A DNA stretch of 64,000 bases from Streptomyces sp. MNU76 (GCF_020982545.1 NZ_JAJKLK010000001.1:1178001-1242000); one strand, 5' to 3'. Positions 18,543-28,123 are shown, counted from the stretch's first letter. A program made the numbers and translations. Notes: generated from the sequence alone by a model not told the origin.

Positions 18543-19178
18543 TCACAGCCCCGGGGCGCCCCAGATCGGGAACCACCGGCTCAGCTCGGGCTCGATCCGC
18601 AACTCCTCCCCGAGCACGGCCCGGACCCGTAGCTCCAGCGCGTTGTCCCGCCGCTGCCCGCCACCTGGCAGCGGCGCGAACGGATAGAACGTCCCACGCT
18701 TGTAGAGATAGACGATCCCGAGCCGCATACCGTCACCGTCACTGCCATCCGCACCGGAGGCCGCAGTGGCGTCCCCGCCCGCGCCCCGACGCCGGAACCC
18801 GACGACCGAGCACAGCAGCTGCGGCCCGAACCCACCGCCCTCCAAGGCGCTGTTGACCGCGTGCAGGTCGCTCACCAGCGCGGGCAGGTCCCGCGGATCC
18901 CGCCGGGAGACGAGCCACGAGTAGCCGTACTCGTCCCGCTCGATCCCGACCGGTGGCCCGGTCCGCCCCGCGTCCGCGTCGAGCAGGGCCCGCACCTCCC
19001 GGCGTACGCCGTCGAAGGCCGCGCCCTCGACCGTCGCGAAGCACACCGCGCCCGTGCCGGTCGGGGTGAGGGAGGCGGCGGCCTCCAGCGCGACGGCGGC
19101 CGAGGGGAGGGCGAAGAGCCGGTCCAGGTCGGGTGCGACTGGCTTCGTACGGCCGAGAAGGATGTCCAGCAGCCCCAT
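18543..19178 (-). CDS. pspAB: PspA-associated protein PspAB
   Basis: A 211-residue cytoplasmic protein beginning MGLLDILLGRTKPVAPDLDR, followed by LFALPSAAVALEAAASLTPT and a central ERDEYGYSWLVSRRDP. From memory this opening and length match the family named PspAB, which is encoded beside htpX in actinomycetes and some archaea and is linked by genome context to PspA. It lies 6 bases downstream of htpX and is surely cotranscribed with it. A role in the phage-shock membrane-stress response is inferred from context; no biochemistry is known to me. Confidence 0.75.
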   Translation of the reverse strand: MGLLDILLGRTKPVAPDLDRLFALPSAAVALEAAASLTPTGTGAVCFATVEGAAFDGVRREVRALLDADAGRTGPPVGIERDEYGYSWLVSRRDPRDLPALVSDLHAVNSALEGGGFGPQLLCSVVGFRRRGAGGDATAASGADGSDGDGMRLGIVYLYKRGTFYPFAPLPGGGQRRDNALELRVRAVLGEELRIEPELSRWFPIWGAPGL

Positions 19179-19184
19179 GCCCGC

Positions 19185-20126
19185 TCAGCCCGCCTTCCCG
19201 GGCTCCACGGACCCACCGGAACCCGGCCGGGCAGCGGCATCCAACTCCGCCGAGATCCGGGCCAGTTGATCGAGCCGCTGCTCCAGCGGCGGGTGGGTGG
19301 CGAAGAAGTGGGCCAGATGAGGGTGGTCGCCGAGCGCGGGGGTGAAGTAGAACGCGTTGAAGGCCTGCGAGGTGCGCAGGTCCCGGGTGGGGATGCGCGC
19401 GATGTCACCGGTGACCTTGGTGAGGGCGGAGGCGAGCGCCGAGGGCCGCCCGGTGAGGAGCGCGCCGGCCCGGTCGGCGGCCAGTTCGCGATAGCGGGAC
19501 AGCACCCGGATCAGCAGGAAGCTCAGGACGTACACGGCGGCGGAGACGCCCATGATCACACTGAAGACCACGGCGGTGTTCTGATCCCGCCGTCCGCCGA
19601 ACATGTGCGAGTAGAACGCGGCCCGGACGACGAGCCCGGCGATCACCCCGAGGAACGAGGCGACCGTCATGACGGCGACGTCGCGATGGGCCACATGCGA
19701 CAGCTCGTGCGCGAGCACACCCTCCAGCTCGTCCGGCTCCAGCCGCCGCAGCAGCCCGGTCGTCACGCACACCACGGCATGATCGGCGTTCCGCCCGGTC
19801 GCGAAGGCGTTCGGCATGTCCATATCGGCCACCGCGACCCGCGGCTTCGGCACGTCCGCCACCGCGCACAGCCGGTCCACGACCCCGTGCAGCAGCGGGT
19901 ACTCCTCCGCCTCCACGATCCGCCCGCGCATCGCGTACAGGGCGACCCGGTCGGAGTACCAGTACTGCGCCCCCAGCAGCCCGGCGGCGATCACCACGAC
20001 CAGCACCCAGGACTTCAGCAGCGCGATCAGCACGGCCACGAACACGACGTACAGCAACCCGAGCAGGAACAACGTGACCGTCATCCGCAGGGCCAGCCGA
20101 GGATCACTCCGGAACCGCTCAGACAT
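19185..20126 (-). CDS. htpX: HtpX-like M48 zinc metalloprotease
   Basis: A 313-residue integral membrane protease. Two N-terminal helices (MTVTLFLLGLLYVVFVAVLI; VLVVVIAAGLLGAQYWY) precede the catalytic motif LAHELSHVAH (HExxH). Two more helices and the third zinc ligand in SRYRELAADRAGAL follow. HtpX degrades misfolded membrane proteins at the cytoplasmic face. It is followed directly by pspAB, which ties both to envelope stress. ATG 20126 gives the usual family start; the C-terminal Gly/Ser-rich tail is dispensable-looking. Confidence 0.93.
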   Translation of the reverse strand: MSERFRSDPRLALRMTVTLFLLGLLYVVFVAVLIALLKSWVLVVVIAAGLLGAQYWYSDRVALYAMRGRIVEAEEYPLLHGVVDRLCAVADVPKPRVAVADMDMPNAFATGRNADHAVVCVTTGLLRRLEPDELEGVLAHELSHVAHRDVAVMTVASFLGVIAGLVVRAAFYSHMFGGRRDQNTAVVFSVIMGVSAAVYVLSFLLIRVLSRYRELAADRAGALLTGRPSALASALTKVTGDIARIPTRDLRTSQAFNAFYFTPALGDHPHLAHFFATHPPLEQRLDQLARISAELDAAARPGSGGSVEPGKAG

Positions 20127-20236
20127 CCGTACCACCCCACACTCAGGCAGCAGCTCGTCCCGCTTCCATTGTGCGCCCGCGCATCCCACGAAGCGGTCAC
20201 GCGGTGGTCGTGATCGGCCCTCAGTAGGGCAAAGGT

Positions 20237-20494
20237 TCAGTACGAAGACCGATAGTTGACGTACCCGATGAGGGCGATCAGTCCCGCCACGCACCCGAAG
20301 ACGATCAGCGTCGACACCCAGGACGACCGGCGCGGCTCCCTCGGCCCCGGGTCGGCGCGGAACGGCTGGGGCGCGGGCGGGTTCTCCTTCCAGCGGGCCG
20401 CGAGCATCCGGGCCCGCGCGGAGGGCTCCTTGTGCTCGGCGCCGTCCGCCCACTTGATGTCGAACTCCCGCTCGTCGTCGTCCTGTTCGCGCAT
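20237..20494 (-). CDS. Small single-pass membrane protein
   Basis: 85 residues; ATG 20494 has GGGGAG upstream. The N-terminal 60 residues are very acidic then basic (MREQDDDEREFDIKWADGAE). They are followed by one C-terminal membrane helix (WVSTLIVFGCVAGLIALIGY), giving a tail-anchored topology with the bulk in the cytoplasm. It lies between glnA and htpX on the same strand and is separated from glnA by a terminator. Function unknown. Confidence 0.75.
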   Translation of the reverse strand: MREQDDDEREFDIKWADGAEHKEPSARARMLAARWKENPPAPQPFRADPGPREPRRSSWVSTLIVFGCVAGLIALIGYVNYRSSY

Positions 20495-20586
20495 CCCCGT
20501 GTCTCCCCGTCGTCTCTCTCGACCTCTCGAACAGTCGTACAAGAACCATACGACGACGCCCCGTCGGCGAGAAACGAAAACGACGA

Positions 20587-20618
20587 CGCCCCCGTCCCGG
20601 GAAACGGGAACGGGGGCG
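20587..20618 (-). terminator. glnA terminator
   Basis: Stem CGCCCCCGTCCCG / CGGGAACGGGGGCG with one bulged base and loop GGAAA, located 43 bases past the glnA stop. Confidence 0.75.
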
Positions 20619-20660
20619 CCGCCGTGAAGACGTACGGACTACGCGTCGATCACGCGCCGA

Positions 20661-22070
20661 TCACACGTCGAAGTACAGCTCGAACTCGTGCGGGTGCGGG
20701 CGGAGCTGCAGCGGGGCGATCTCGTTGGCGCGCTTGTAGTCGATCCACGTCTCGATCAGGTCCGGCGTGAAGACGTCGCCCTGGAGGAGGAACTCGTGGT
20801 CGCGCTCCAGCGAGTCGAGGACGGCCGGGAGGGAGGTCGGGACCTGCGGGACGCCCGCGTGCTCCTCGGGGGCCAGCTCGTAGAGGTCCTTGTCGATCGG
20901 CTCGGCCGGCTCGATCTTGTTCTTGATGCCGTCGAGGCCCGCGAGCAGCAGGGCCGAGAAGGCCAGGTACGGGTTGCCGGAGGAGTCGGGTGCGCGGAAC
21001 TCGACACGCTTGGCCTTCGGGTTCGAACCCGTGATCGGGATACGCATGGCCGCGGAGCGGTTGCGCTGCGAGTACACCAGGTTCACCGGGGCCTCGAAGC
21101 CCGGGACCAGACGGTGGTACGAGTTCACCGTCGGGTTGGTGAAGGCCAGCAGCGACGGGGCGTGCTTGAGGATGCCGCCGATGTAGTAGCGGGCGGTGTC
21201 CGACAGGCCCGCGTAACCGGCCTCGTCGTAGAAGAGCGGGGAGCCGCCCGACCACAGCGACTGGTGGACGTGCATGCCCGAGCCGTTGTCACCGAAGATC
21301 GGCTTGGGCATGAAGGTCGCGGTCTTGCCGTTGCGCCAGGCCACGTTCTTCACGATGTACTTGAAGAGCTGGAGGTCGTCGGCCGCGGCGAGCAGCGTGT
21401 TGAACTTGTAGTTGATCTCGGCCTGGCCGGCGGTGCCCACCTCGTGGTGCTGGCGCTCGACCTGGAGGCCGGACTTGGCCAGCTCCAGCGAGATCTCCGC
21501 GCGCAGGTCGGCGAAGTGGTCGACCGGCGGGGTCGGGAAGTAGCCGCCCTTGTAGCGGACCTTGTACCCGCGGTTGTCCTCCAGCGCACCGGTGTTCCAG
21601 GCGCCCGCCTCGGAGTCGATGTGGTAGAAGGACTCGTTCTCCGAGGTCTTGAAGCGCACGCTGTCGAAGACGTAGAACTCGGCCTCGGGGCCGAAGTACG
21701 CGGTGTCGGCGATACCGGTGGACGCGAGGTACGCCTCGGCCTTCTTCGCCACGTTCCGCGGGTCACGGGAGTACTGCTCGCCCGTGATCGGGTCGTGGAT
21801 GAAGAAGTTGATGTTGACCGTCTTGTCGCGGCGGAACGGGTCGACGCGCGCGGTGGACAGGTCGGCGCGGAGCGCCATGTCGGACTCGTGGATGGCCTGG
21901 AAGCCGCGGATCGAGGAGCCGTCGAACGCGAGCTCCTCGGCCGGGTCGAAGGCCGTGGCCGGGATCGTGAAGTGCTGCATCACACCCGGCAGGTCGCAGA
22001 AACGGACGTCGACGAACTTGACGTCCTCGTCCGCGATGAACTTCTTGGCCTCGTCGGCGTTCTGGAACAT
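20661..22070 (-). CDS. glnA: Glutamine synthetase type I
   Basis: A 469-residue dodecameric-type glutamine synthetase. ATG 22070 with AGGAGGAG upstream starts [23 protein letters not shown] signatures present: [54 protein letters not shown], and the adenylylation-loop motif [10 protein letters not shown] containing the target Tyr. The enzyme makes glutamine from glutamate and ammonia and should be controlled post-translationally by GlnE and transcriptionally by GlnR. Gene order with the RDD gene (divergent), DUF4191, lipA and lipB matches other actinobacteria. Confidence 0.98.
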   Translation of the reverse strand: MFQNADEAKKFIADEDVKFVDVRFCDLPGVMQHFTIPATAFDPAEELAFDGSSIRGFQAIHESDMALRADLSTARVDPFRRDKTVNINFFIHDPITGEQYSRDPRNVAKKAEAYLASTGIADTAYFGPEAEFYVFDSVRFKTSENESFYHIDSEAGAWNTGALEDNRGYKVRYKGGYFPTPPVDHFADLRAEISLELAKSGLQVERQHHEVGTAGQAEINYKFNTLLAAADDLQLFKYIVKNVAWRNGKTATFMPKPIFGDNGSGMHVHQSLWSGGSPLFYDEAGYAGLSDTARYYIGGILKHAPSLLAFTNPTVNSYHRLVPGFEAPVNLVYSQRNRSAAMRIPITGSNPKAKRVEFRAPDSSGNPYLAFSALLLAGLDGIKNKIEPAEPIDKDLYELAPEEHAGVPQVPTSLPAVLDSLERDHEFLLQGDVFTPDLIETWIDYKRANEIAPLQLRPHPHEFELYFDV

Positions 22071-22151
22071 CCAGCTCCTCCTACTCCCGACGTCTCCTGC
22101 CGGGGTGGTAGTTCGTTCGTGCGGCCAGTGCGGTGGCACACGCTGTCCTCG

Positions 22152-22205
22152 ACACTAGGGACGGGTGATTTCTCGTGCGTGACCCATTTGTTTCGCACAA
22201 GTTAA
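22152..22205 (-). promoter_or_regulatory. glnA promoter with four-box GlnR operator
   Basis: On the minus strand four 5-bp boxes follow at exact 11-nt phase between 22205 and 22168: TTAAC-n6-GAAAC-n6-GTCAC-n6-GAAAT. This matches the two a-b half-sites of a GlnR operator. A -10-like TAGTGT lies at 22157-22152. The operator covers the probable -35 region, about 100 bases before the ATG. Confidence 0.85.
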
Positions 22206-22268
22206 CCGGACATCCCGCCCCGCACCCCACCTGTCCGTATGGCAGAACGGTCGCAGTACCGTGGTCGG

Positions 22269-22736
22269 GTGGACAAGAGGCAAGCAATCGGATCGTGGCT
22301 CTCCGGCCCCCGCGAAGCCGCGGAGGCGGCCGGAGTCGACTTCGGATACAGGGGCCAACAGCTCGGTCTGCCGGAGGAGGGGCCCGGCTCCATCGCCCGC
22401 CCGGGCCGCCGTCTCGGCGCACTCGCCGTCGACTGGGGCCTCTGTCTCTTGATCGCATACGGCCTGATCACCGACGGCTACGACCAGGCCACCAGCAACT
22501 GGGCCCTGCTCATCTTCTTCCTGCTGCACGTTCTCACCCTGGGCACGGTCGGCTTCACCCCCGGTAAGCGCCTCTTCGGCCTCCGCGTCGTCTCCCAGGA
22601 GACCGGCACGGTGAACCCCTGGCGCGCCGCCCTCCGCTCGGCCCTGCTCTGCCTCGCCATCCCCGCCCTGGTCTGGGACCGCGACGGCCGCGGCCTGCAC
22701 GACCGGCTGGCGCGCACGGTCGAGGTCCGGATCTGA
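22269..22736 (+). CDS. RDD-family membrane protein
   Basis: A 155-residue protein (165 if ATG 22239 is used). I prefer GTG 22269 because the conserved beginning KRQAIGSWLSGPREAAEAAG starts there; neither start has a strong ribosome site. The RDD signature is present as ARPGRRLGALAVDWGL, with the Arg and Asp residues that name the family, followed by GFTPGKRLFGLRVV and two or three membrane helices. RDD proteins are small membrane proteins; some have been linked to transport, but this one has no known role. It diverges from glnA and its 5' region overlaps the glnA control region. Confidence 0.88.
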   Translation: MDKRQAIGSWLSGPREAAEAAGVDFGYRGQQLGLPEEGPGSIARPGRRLGALAVDWGLCLLIAYGLITDGYDQATSNWALLIFFLLHVLTLGTVGFTPGKRLFGLRVVSQETGTVNPWRAALRSALLCLAIPALVWDRDGRGLHDRLARTVEVRI

Positions 22737-22750
22737 GGCTCCCGAGCCGA

Positions 22751-22800
22751 GTACGACGATGGGGGCGCCCGGAGTGATCCGGGCGCCCCCATCGTCGTAC
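22751..22800. terminator. Bidirectional terminator between RDD and DUF4191 genes
   Basis: A perfect 23-bp stem (arms 22751-22773 and 22778-22800, beginning GTACGACGATGGGGGCGCCC) with a 4-base GTGA loop, between two converging stop codons. It is one of the longest perfect hairpins in the window. Confidence 0.92.
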
Positions 22801-22816
22801 CGACGTACTCGGGCCG

Positions 22817-23518
22817 TCAGCGGGCCTTCGGGCCGCCCTTCGGCATGCGCATGCCCTTGGGCATCGGGCCCTTGGGGAGCGGCATGTTGCTCATCAGGTC
22901 GCCCATGGCGCGCAGCCGGTCGTTGGTGGCGGTCACCTGGGGGCCGGAGAGGACGCGCGGCAGCTTGAGCATGGTCGTGCGGAGCTTCTTCAGCTCGGTC
23001 TGGCCCTCGCCCGTGCCCACGACCAGGTCGTGCACGGGAACGTCCGCCACGATGCGGGCCATCTTCCGCTTCTCGGCGGCCAGCAGGCTCTTCACCCGGT
23101 TCGGGTTGCCCTCGGCGACCAGGACGATGCCGGCCTTGCCGACGGCCCGGTGCACCACGTCCTGGCTGCGGTTCATCGCCACCGCGGGCGTCGTGGTCCA
23201 GCCACGGCCCACGTTGTCCAGGACCGCCGCCGCGGCACCCGGCTGGCCTTCCATCTGCCCGAACGCGGCCCGCTCGGCACGCCGTCCGAACACGATCGCC
23301 GTCGCGAGGAAGGCGAGCAGGAGGCCCAGGATGCCGAGATAGATGGGGTGACCGATCAAGAAACCGATCGCGAGGAAGACACCGAAGGTGATGATTCCGA
23401 CAGCCGCGAGTACAAGACCGATCTTCTTGTCGGCCCTGCGGGTCATCTTGTACGTGAGAGCGATCTGCTTGAGTCGCCCGGGGTTCGCAGCGTCCGCTGC
23501 GGGTTCCTTCCTCGCCAT
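22817..23518 (-). CDS. DUF4191 membrane protein
   Basis: A 233-residue protein. The N-terminus is MARKEPAADAANPGRLKQIA. Two membrane helices follow (IGLVLAAVGIITFGVFLAIG; IYLGILGLLLAFLATAIVFG), then a cytoplasmic domain with AAAAVLDNVGRGWTTTPAVA, RAVGKAGIVLVAEG and a Lys/Pro/Gly/Met-rich tail. These are the DUF4191 hallmarks. It is conserved next to lipA and the RDD gene across actinobacteria, including mycobacteria (Rv2219). Function unknown; the constant linkage to lipoate genes could reflect coregulation. Confidence 0.9.
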   Translation of the reverse strand: MARKEPAADAANPGRLKQIALTYKMTRRADKKIGLVLAAVGIITFGVFLAIGFLIGHPIYLGILGLLLAFLATAIVFGRRAERAAFGQMEGQPGAAAAVLDNVGRGWTTTPAVAMNRSQDVVHRAVGKAGIVLVAEGNPNRVKSLLAAEKRKMARIVADVPVHDLVVGTGEGQTELKKLRTTMLKLPRVLSGPQVTATNDRLRAMGDLMSNMPLPKGPMPKGMRMPKGGPKAR

Positions 23519-23678
23519 GGCACGAAGTCTACGTGTCCGGGGAAGCGAGGACGACGGCGGTGCCGGTGGGGACCGGAGACCGGCGGCTGCGCTGGGGAAG
23601 CGGCGCCGGGCGGCGGCGGTGCCGGCGTGGTGCGGCGTGGTGCGGCGTGCATGCGGAGCGGTGTTTCGTCGTGCGGTG

Positions 23679-23882
23679 TTACGAGGTGCGCGAGGCTACG
23701 ACCGCTTCGAGGACACGCTCGGTCTCGACACGGTCCTTGGCGCGGCGGCGGTCCTCCAGGACGGAGGTCCAGGCGTTGCGACGGGCGGTGCGCTGGCCGC
23801 TGCTCATGAGCAGCGACTCGACGGCACGGAGTGCAACGGTGAACGACGGGATCGCTGTGGCGCGAACGGGTGCGGCCTGCAT
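23679..23882 (-). CDS. SCO2195-family small protein, probably GlnR-regulated
   Basis: A 67-residue basic protein (MQAAPVRATAIPSFTVALRA; RTARRNAWTSVLEDRRRAKD) between DUF4191 and lipA. The short length, the position and the sequence as I remember it match SCO2195 of S. coelicolor, which names a family described as GlnR-regulated. A GTCAC-n6-GTAAC half-site lies 73-88 bases upstream. It has no membrane segment and its central helix is strongly charged. Molecular role unknown. Confidence 0.7.
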   Translation of the reverse strand: MQAAPVRATAIPSFTVALRAVESLLMSSGQRTARRNAWTSVLEDRRRAKDRVETERVLEAVVASRTS

Positions 23883-23954
23883 GGGAGGTCCCCTCGGGAT
23901 GGCTGCTCTGGCTAGGACCCTGTACCGGGCGTGAAACCAGGGTCACTGATTGGT

Positions 23955-23970
23955 GTTACCAGGGCGTGAC
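23955..23970 (-). promoter_or_regulatory. Candidate GlnR half-site upstream of the SCO2195-like gene
   Basis: On the minus strand GTCAC-GCCCTG-GTAAC matches one a-b GlnR box pair. A TTGACC (-35-like, 23981-23976) lies just upstream. Only one good pair is visible, so support is weaker than at glnA. Confidence 0.5.
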
Positions 23971-24150
23971 CGACCGGTCAAACGCCAGTGAAGCCTTGAT
24001 ACGCGGCTTTTAAACCCCGACGCGGCCCTGACACTGCCCTCATCTGCGAGGACGGTCAGGACCGCGGTCAATCGGCCATTACCGGCCAGTAGCCTCTTGT
24101 GCTCGGATTCACACGAATCGAGTGGCACTCCGTGCCATTTGGCGTAAGGG

Positions 24151-25116
24151 TCAGACGGCCTGCGAGGCGACGTAGGAACCCCGCTTCTCGACGGCCATCT
24201 GGTACAGGCGGCCGGCGCGGTACGAGGAACGGACCAGCGGTCCGGACATCACCCCGGAGAAGCCGATCTCGTCGGCCTCCTGCTTCAGCTCGACGAACTC
24301 CTGCGGCTTGACCCAGCGCTCCACGGGGTGGTGCCGGACGCTCGGGCGCAGGTACTGCGTGATGGTCACCAGCTCGCAGCCCGCGTCGTGCAGCTGCTTG
24401 AGCGCCTCGCTGACCTCCTCGCGGGTCTCGCCCATGCCGAGGATCAGGTTCGACTTCGTGACCAGACCGTAGTCACGGGCCTCGGTGATGACCTTCAGGG
24501 AGCGTTCGTAGCGGAAGCCGGGGCGGATGCGCTTGAAGATCCGGGGGACCGTCTCGACGTTGTGCGCGAACACCTCGGGGCGGGAGGCGAAGACCTCCTC
24601 CAGCAGCTCCGGGACGGCGTTGAAGTCGGGCGCCAGCAGCTCGACCTTGGTCCGGCCGTCCGCGCGGTGCGCGGTCTGCTCGTGGATCTGGCGCACGGTC
24701 TCGGCGTAAAGCCAGGCGCCGCCGTCCTCCAGGTCGTCGCGGGCGACGCCGGTGATGGTGGCGTAGTTCAGGTCCATGGTGACCACGGACTCGCCGACGC
24801 GACGGGGTTCGTCGCGGTCCAGCGCCTCGGGCTTGCCGGTGTCGATCTGGCAGAAGTCGCAGCGCCGGGTGCACTGGTCGCCGCCGATGAGGAAGGTGGC
24901 CTCGCGGTCCTCCCAGCACTCATAGATGTTGGGGCATCCGGCTTCCTGGCAGACGGTGTGCAGGCCCTCGCTCTTCACGAGGCTCTGCATCTTCGTGTAC
25001 TCGGGGCCCATTTTCGCCCGGGTCTTGATCCACTCGGGCTTGCGCTCGATGGGGGTCTGGCTGTTGCGGACCTCCAGGCGCAGCATCTTGCGTCCGTCGG
25101 GTGCGACTGCGGACAC
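24151..25116 (-). CDS. lipA: Lipoyl synthase
   Basis: A 321-residue radical-SAM enzyme that inserts two sulfurs into octanoyl chains on E2 and GcvH proteins. It has the auxiliary cluster cysteines [12 protein letters not shown], the radical-SAM motif [11 protein letters not shown] (CxxxCxxC) and the C-terminal RSSYRAG serine motif. GTG 25116 with GGGAG five bases upstream starts [20 protein letters not shown]. It lies downstream of lipB, with a palindromic repeat between them. Its substrate proteins include the E2 at 40 kb. Confidence 0.97.
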   Translation of the reverse strand: MSAVAPDGRKMLRLEVRNSQTPIERKPEWIKTRAKMGPEYTKMQSLVKSEGLHTVCQEAGCPNIYECWEDREATFLIGGDQCTRRCDFCQIDTGKPEALDRDEPRRVGESVVTMDLNYATITGVARDDLEDGGAWLYAETVRQIHEQTAHRADGRTKVELLAPDFNAVPELLEEVFASRPEVFAHNVETVPRIFKRIRPGFRYERSLKVITEARDYGLVTKSNLILGMGETREEVSEALKQLHDAGCELVTITQYLRPSVRHHPVERWVKPQEFVELKQEADEIGFSGVMSGPLVRSSYRAGRLYQMAVEKRGSYVASQAV

Positions 25117-25229
25117 ATCGGCTCCCTGTGCTTCGATTCTTCGGCGTCCACCAGGGTACGCCCGTACGGTTCTCGGTCCCCGGGGTGGTCAACCTTCGGG
25201 CTCATGGGTTGCATTCCCGGCTGCGGGTC

Positions 25230-25354
25230 CGGTGGGGGCTGGTCGCGCAGTTCCCCGCGCCCCTTGAGGGCCTGCGGCCACTCGGGGGCGAAAGAGCACG
25301 GGGCGCAGCCCCTGCTTTTCAGGGGCGCGGGGAACTGCGCGAGAAGCCCCCACC
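25230..25354. repeat. GGGGAACTGCGCGA palindromic repeat, copy 3
   Basis: Arms GTCGCGCAGTTCCCCGCGCC (25242-25261) and GGCGCGGGGAACTGCGCGAG bracket an 80-base interior that contains GGGGCGCAGCCCCTGC. It lies between lipB and lipA, 3' of lipB. Confidence 0.85.
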
Positions 25355-25398
25355 GGACCCGCACCCGCCAACGAACCGACCCCCGCCCCTGACGCGGA

Positions 25399-26190
25399 CT
25401 ACGCCGACGCCCGCTCCACCACCCGCGGCTTCAGATCCGCGTGCTCCAGCACATCCCGAAGGTGGCGCTCGGCCACCGGCAACACCTCGGCGATCGTGAT
25501 GTCGCGGCCCAGTTCGGCCGCGAGAGAGGCGACCCCCGCGTCACGGATCCCGCACGGGATGATCCGGTCGAACCACTTGTTGTCCGGGTTCACGTTCAGT
25601 GCGAAGCCGTGCATGGTGACCCCCTTCGCGACCCGGATCCCGATCGCCGCGATCTTGCGGTCCTCACGCCGCTGGCCCGCGTTGGACGGCGCGTACTCCG
25701 GCCCGTTCATCCGGGGATCGAACTCGTCGTCGGTCATCCGGGGGTCGAGGTCCAGCGACAGCCCGCCGAGCCGCTGCTCGACCGGGTCGCCGAGCACCCA
25801 CACACCGCTGCGGCCCTCGACCCGGGTGGTCTCGACGCCGAACTCCGCGCACGTACGGATGAGGGCCTCCTCCAGGCGCCGTACGTGTGCCACCACGTCG
25901 ACCGGCCGGGGCAGCTTCTGGATCGGGTAGCCCACCAGCTGACCGGGGCCGTGCCAGGTGATCTTGCCGCCGCGGTCGACGTCGATCACGGGGGTGCCGT
26001 CGAGGGGGCGCTCGTTGTCGGCCGTGCGCCGCCCGGCCGTGTAGACCGGCGGGTGCTCCAGGAGGAGCACGGTGTCGGGGACCTCGTCCGCGAACCGCGC
26101 CGCGTGCACCCGGCGCTGCTCGTCCCAGGCCTCCTGGTACTCGACGGCCTCCGTGCCGAACCCCATGCGGACGAACCGCAACCCACTCAC
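25399..26190 (-). CDS. lipB: Octanoyl-[acyl-carrier-protein] transferase
   Basis: A 263-residue LipB. GTG 26190 with GGGAGG eight bases upstream starts [20 protein letters not shown]. Family motifs: [30 protein letters not shown], and the catalytic Lys/Cys pair in [20 protein letters not shown] and [13 protein letters not shown]. An extra acidic loop ([20 protein letters not shown]) expands the usual 210-240-residue length. LipB moves octanoate from ACP to lipoyl domains, the step before LipA. The open frame continues upstream to 26553 without homology or a ribosome site. Confidence 0.96.
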   Translation of the reverse strand: MSGLRFVRMGFGTEAVEYQEAWDEQRRVHAARFADEVPDTVLLLEHPPVYTAGRRTADNERPLDGTPVIDVDRGGKITWHGPGQLVGYPIQKLPRPVDVVAHVRRLEEALIRTCAEFGVETTRVEGRSGVWVLGDPVEQRLGGLSLDLDPRMTDDEFDPRMNGPEYAPSNAGQRREDRKIAAIGIRVAKGVTMHGFALNVNPDNKWFDRIIPCGIRDAGVASLAAELGRDITIAEVLPVAERHLRDVLEHADLKPRVVERASA

Positions 26191-26629
26191 GGCAAGCGCC
26201 TCCCTCGGCGGTGCCGCCGGGCGGCGGCACCGCGATAGCCCTGTGGCTCTGTCAGGCGCGTGACGCGCCCAAGCCACTGTACGACCGCGGGCTCGCGCAC
26301 TGTTCGAGCGGCCTCCGGAACCGACGGAGCCGTCGTACGCGTGCGCGTCGGCGACCGACGGCCTTCGTGCGCGGCGCGGGGGTGCGGGCCGACGCTCGTC
26401 GTACGGCGCGGCCGCCGGGCGTACGAGGGGCCCAGCCGGCGCGTGTCGGAGGTCACCCACGTCAGCCGCGCGGCAAATCCTCACACGATCGGATGAATGG
26501 ACGCGGAAGTGTGCGATCGGACGCTTACTCTCCGCTACATTCGCGCCGTTCACCAGGCCGCAAAAGGCTTCTCACCAGGCAATCCGGGAAACCCCGCCGA
26601 CACCCGGAAGGCAGGAGACCGCACCGCAG
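26191..26629. other. Divergent control region of lipB and the NsdA-like gene
   Basis: About 440 bases without a supportable gene. The right-hand part near 26500-26560 is less G+C-rich (CGCTTACTCTCCGCTACATT) and probably carries the promoter of the rightward gene. I see no repeat copy or clear operator. Confidence 0.4.
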
Positions 26630-28069
26630 ATGACGGAACGACCCGCGCAGCGCACCCCCAACCGCCAGCTCGCCGCCCTCATCGCAGAAGCGGGGTTCTC
26701 GAACGCGGGACTAGCGCGCCGTGTGGACCAGCTCGGTCTCGAACACGGCCTCGACCTCAGATACGACAAGACGTCCGTCACCCGCTGGCTGCGCGGTCAG
26801 CAGCCCCGGGGGACGACTCCCGCACTCATCGCCGAGGTGTTCACCCGCCGCCTCGGCCGCCGGCTCACCGCCCAGGACCTCGGCCTGGACGCCTGCGCCC
26901 CCGTCTACGCGGGCCTGGAGTTCGCCGCCACCCCCGAGGAGGCCATCGACATCGTCGGCGGTCTGTGGCGCAAGGACTCCGGCAGCCACGCCGAACTCCG
27001 CAAGATCGCCTTCACCCCCGCCGGACTCGTCGTCCCCAGCCGCGACTGGCTGATCGGGCGGGCCGACGACCGGGTGGGACGCGGTGACCCGGCAGCCACC
27101 CGGGTCCCCCCGCAGGGCCGCCCGGTCGTCCCCCGGCAGCGCAGCCAGACGGAGCGCGGCCCCGGCCAGAAGGTCACCGGCGGGGACATCGCCGCCCTCC
27201 GCTCGGTGGGGGAGCTGTTCCGCGCCCTCGACGACGCGTACGGCGGCGGCCACGCCCGCCAGGCCCTCGTGCGCTACCTGGAGCACGAGGCCGAGCCCAT
27301 GCTGCGCGGCGCCTACGGCGAACAGATCGGCCGACGGCTGTTCGCGGCCGCCGCCGACCTGACCCGGCTGGCCGGCTGGACCTCGTACGACATCGGCGCG
27401 CACGGGCTCGCCCAGCGGTACTTCGTGCAGGCGCTCAGGCTGGCGCAGGCGGCGGGGGACCGGGCGTACGGGGCGTACGTGCTGGTCACGATGAGCCGTC
27501 AGGCGGTCTACCTGGGGCACGGTCGGGAGGCCGTGCAGCTCGCGCGCGTCGCCCAGCAGGGCGTCGGGTCCGCCGTGCCGCCGGTGGTGCAGTCGCTGCT
27601 GCACTCCGTCGAGGCGCGCGGGCACGCGGTGCTGGGCGAGGTGCGGGCCTCCACGGCCGCCCTGGTCCGCGCCGAACGCGCCCTGGAGACGGCCCGCCCC
27701 GGGGACGAAGTCCCGTACTGGGCGCGGTTCTTCGACGAGGCGCAGCTCGCCGACGAGTTCGGGCACAGCCACCGCGACCTCCAGCAGTACCGGGCGGCCG
27801 CCCAACACGCGGAACGCTCCCTGCAGTTGCGGGCACCCGCGTACGCCCGCAGCCGCCTGTTCTGCCGAGTCGTCCTCGCCTCCGCCCGCCTCGGCCTCGG
27901 CGAACTCGACCAGGCCTGCCAGCTCGGCGCGGAGGCCGCGGGACAGGCCGCCGAGATGCGGTCGGTCAGGGCCGTGGAGTACGTCCGCGACTTCGAACGC
28001 CGACTGGAGCCGTACCGCGACGCGGCCCCCGTGCGGGGCTACCGGGACAAGGTGGCGGCGCTGATGTAG
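26630..28069 (+). CDS. NsdA-family TPR regulator
   Basis: A 479-residue protein. The N-terminal 90 residues (NRQLAALIAEAGFSNAGLAR; YDKTSVTRWLRGQQPRGTTP) are a helix-turn-helix-like domain conserved in NsdA and relatives. Residues about 200-470 form TPR-like helical repeats (LFRALDDAYGGGHARQALVR; AQRYFVQALRLAQAAGDRAY; LLHSVEARGHAVLGEV). NsdA in S. coelicolor represses antibiotic production and sporulation; this is a relative at a different locus, so the role is only suggested. A terminator follows 13 bases after the stop. Confidence 0.85.
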   Translation: MTERPAQRTPNRQLAALIAEAGFSNAGLARRVDQLGLEHGLDLRYDKTSVTRWLRGQQPRGTTPALIAEVFTRRLGRRLTAQDLGLDACAPVYAGLEFAATPEEAIDIVGGLWRKDSGSHAELRKIAFTPAGLVVPSRDWLIGRADDRVGRGDPAATRVPPQGRPVVPRQRSQTERGPGQKVTGGDIAALRSVGELFRALDDAYGGGHARQALVRYLEHEAEPMLRGAYGEQIGRRLFAAAADLTRLAGWTSYDIGAHGLAQRYFVQALRLAQAAGDRAYGAYVLVTMSRQAVYLGHGREAVQLARVAQQGVGSAVPPVVQSLLHSVEARGHAVLGEVRASTAALVRAERALETARPGDEVPYWARFFDEAQLADEFGHSHRDLQQYRAAAQHAERSLQLRAPAYARSRLFCRVVLASARLGLGELDQACQLGAEAAGQAAEMRSVRAVEYVRDFERRLEPYRDAAPVRGYRDKVAALM

Positions 28070-28082
28070 GCGCGCGGCACGC

Positions 28083-28119
28083 CGTAGGGGCGCCCGGAAC
28101 AACTCCGGGCGCCCCTACG
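28083..28119. terminator. Bidirectional terminator
   Basis: A perfect 16-bp stem CGTAGGGGCGCCCGGA / TCCGGGCGCCCCTACG with loop ACAAC, between the converging NsdA-like and FAD-oxidoreductase genes. Confidence 0.9.
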
Positions 28120-28123
28120 CCGT

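Noticed and set aside
26711..28102. 463-residue minus-strand frame over the NsdA-like gene
   Set aside because: Antisense shadow; the plus-strand protein has recognised HTH and TPR features.
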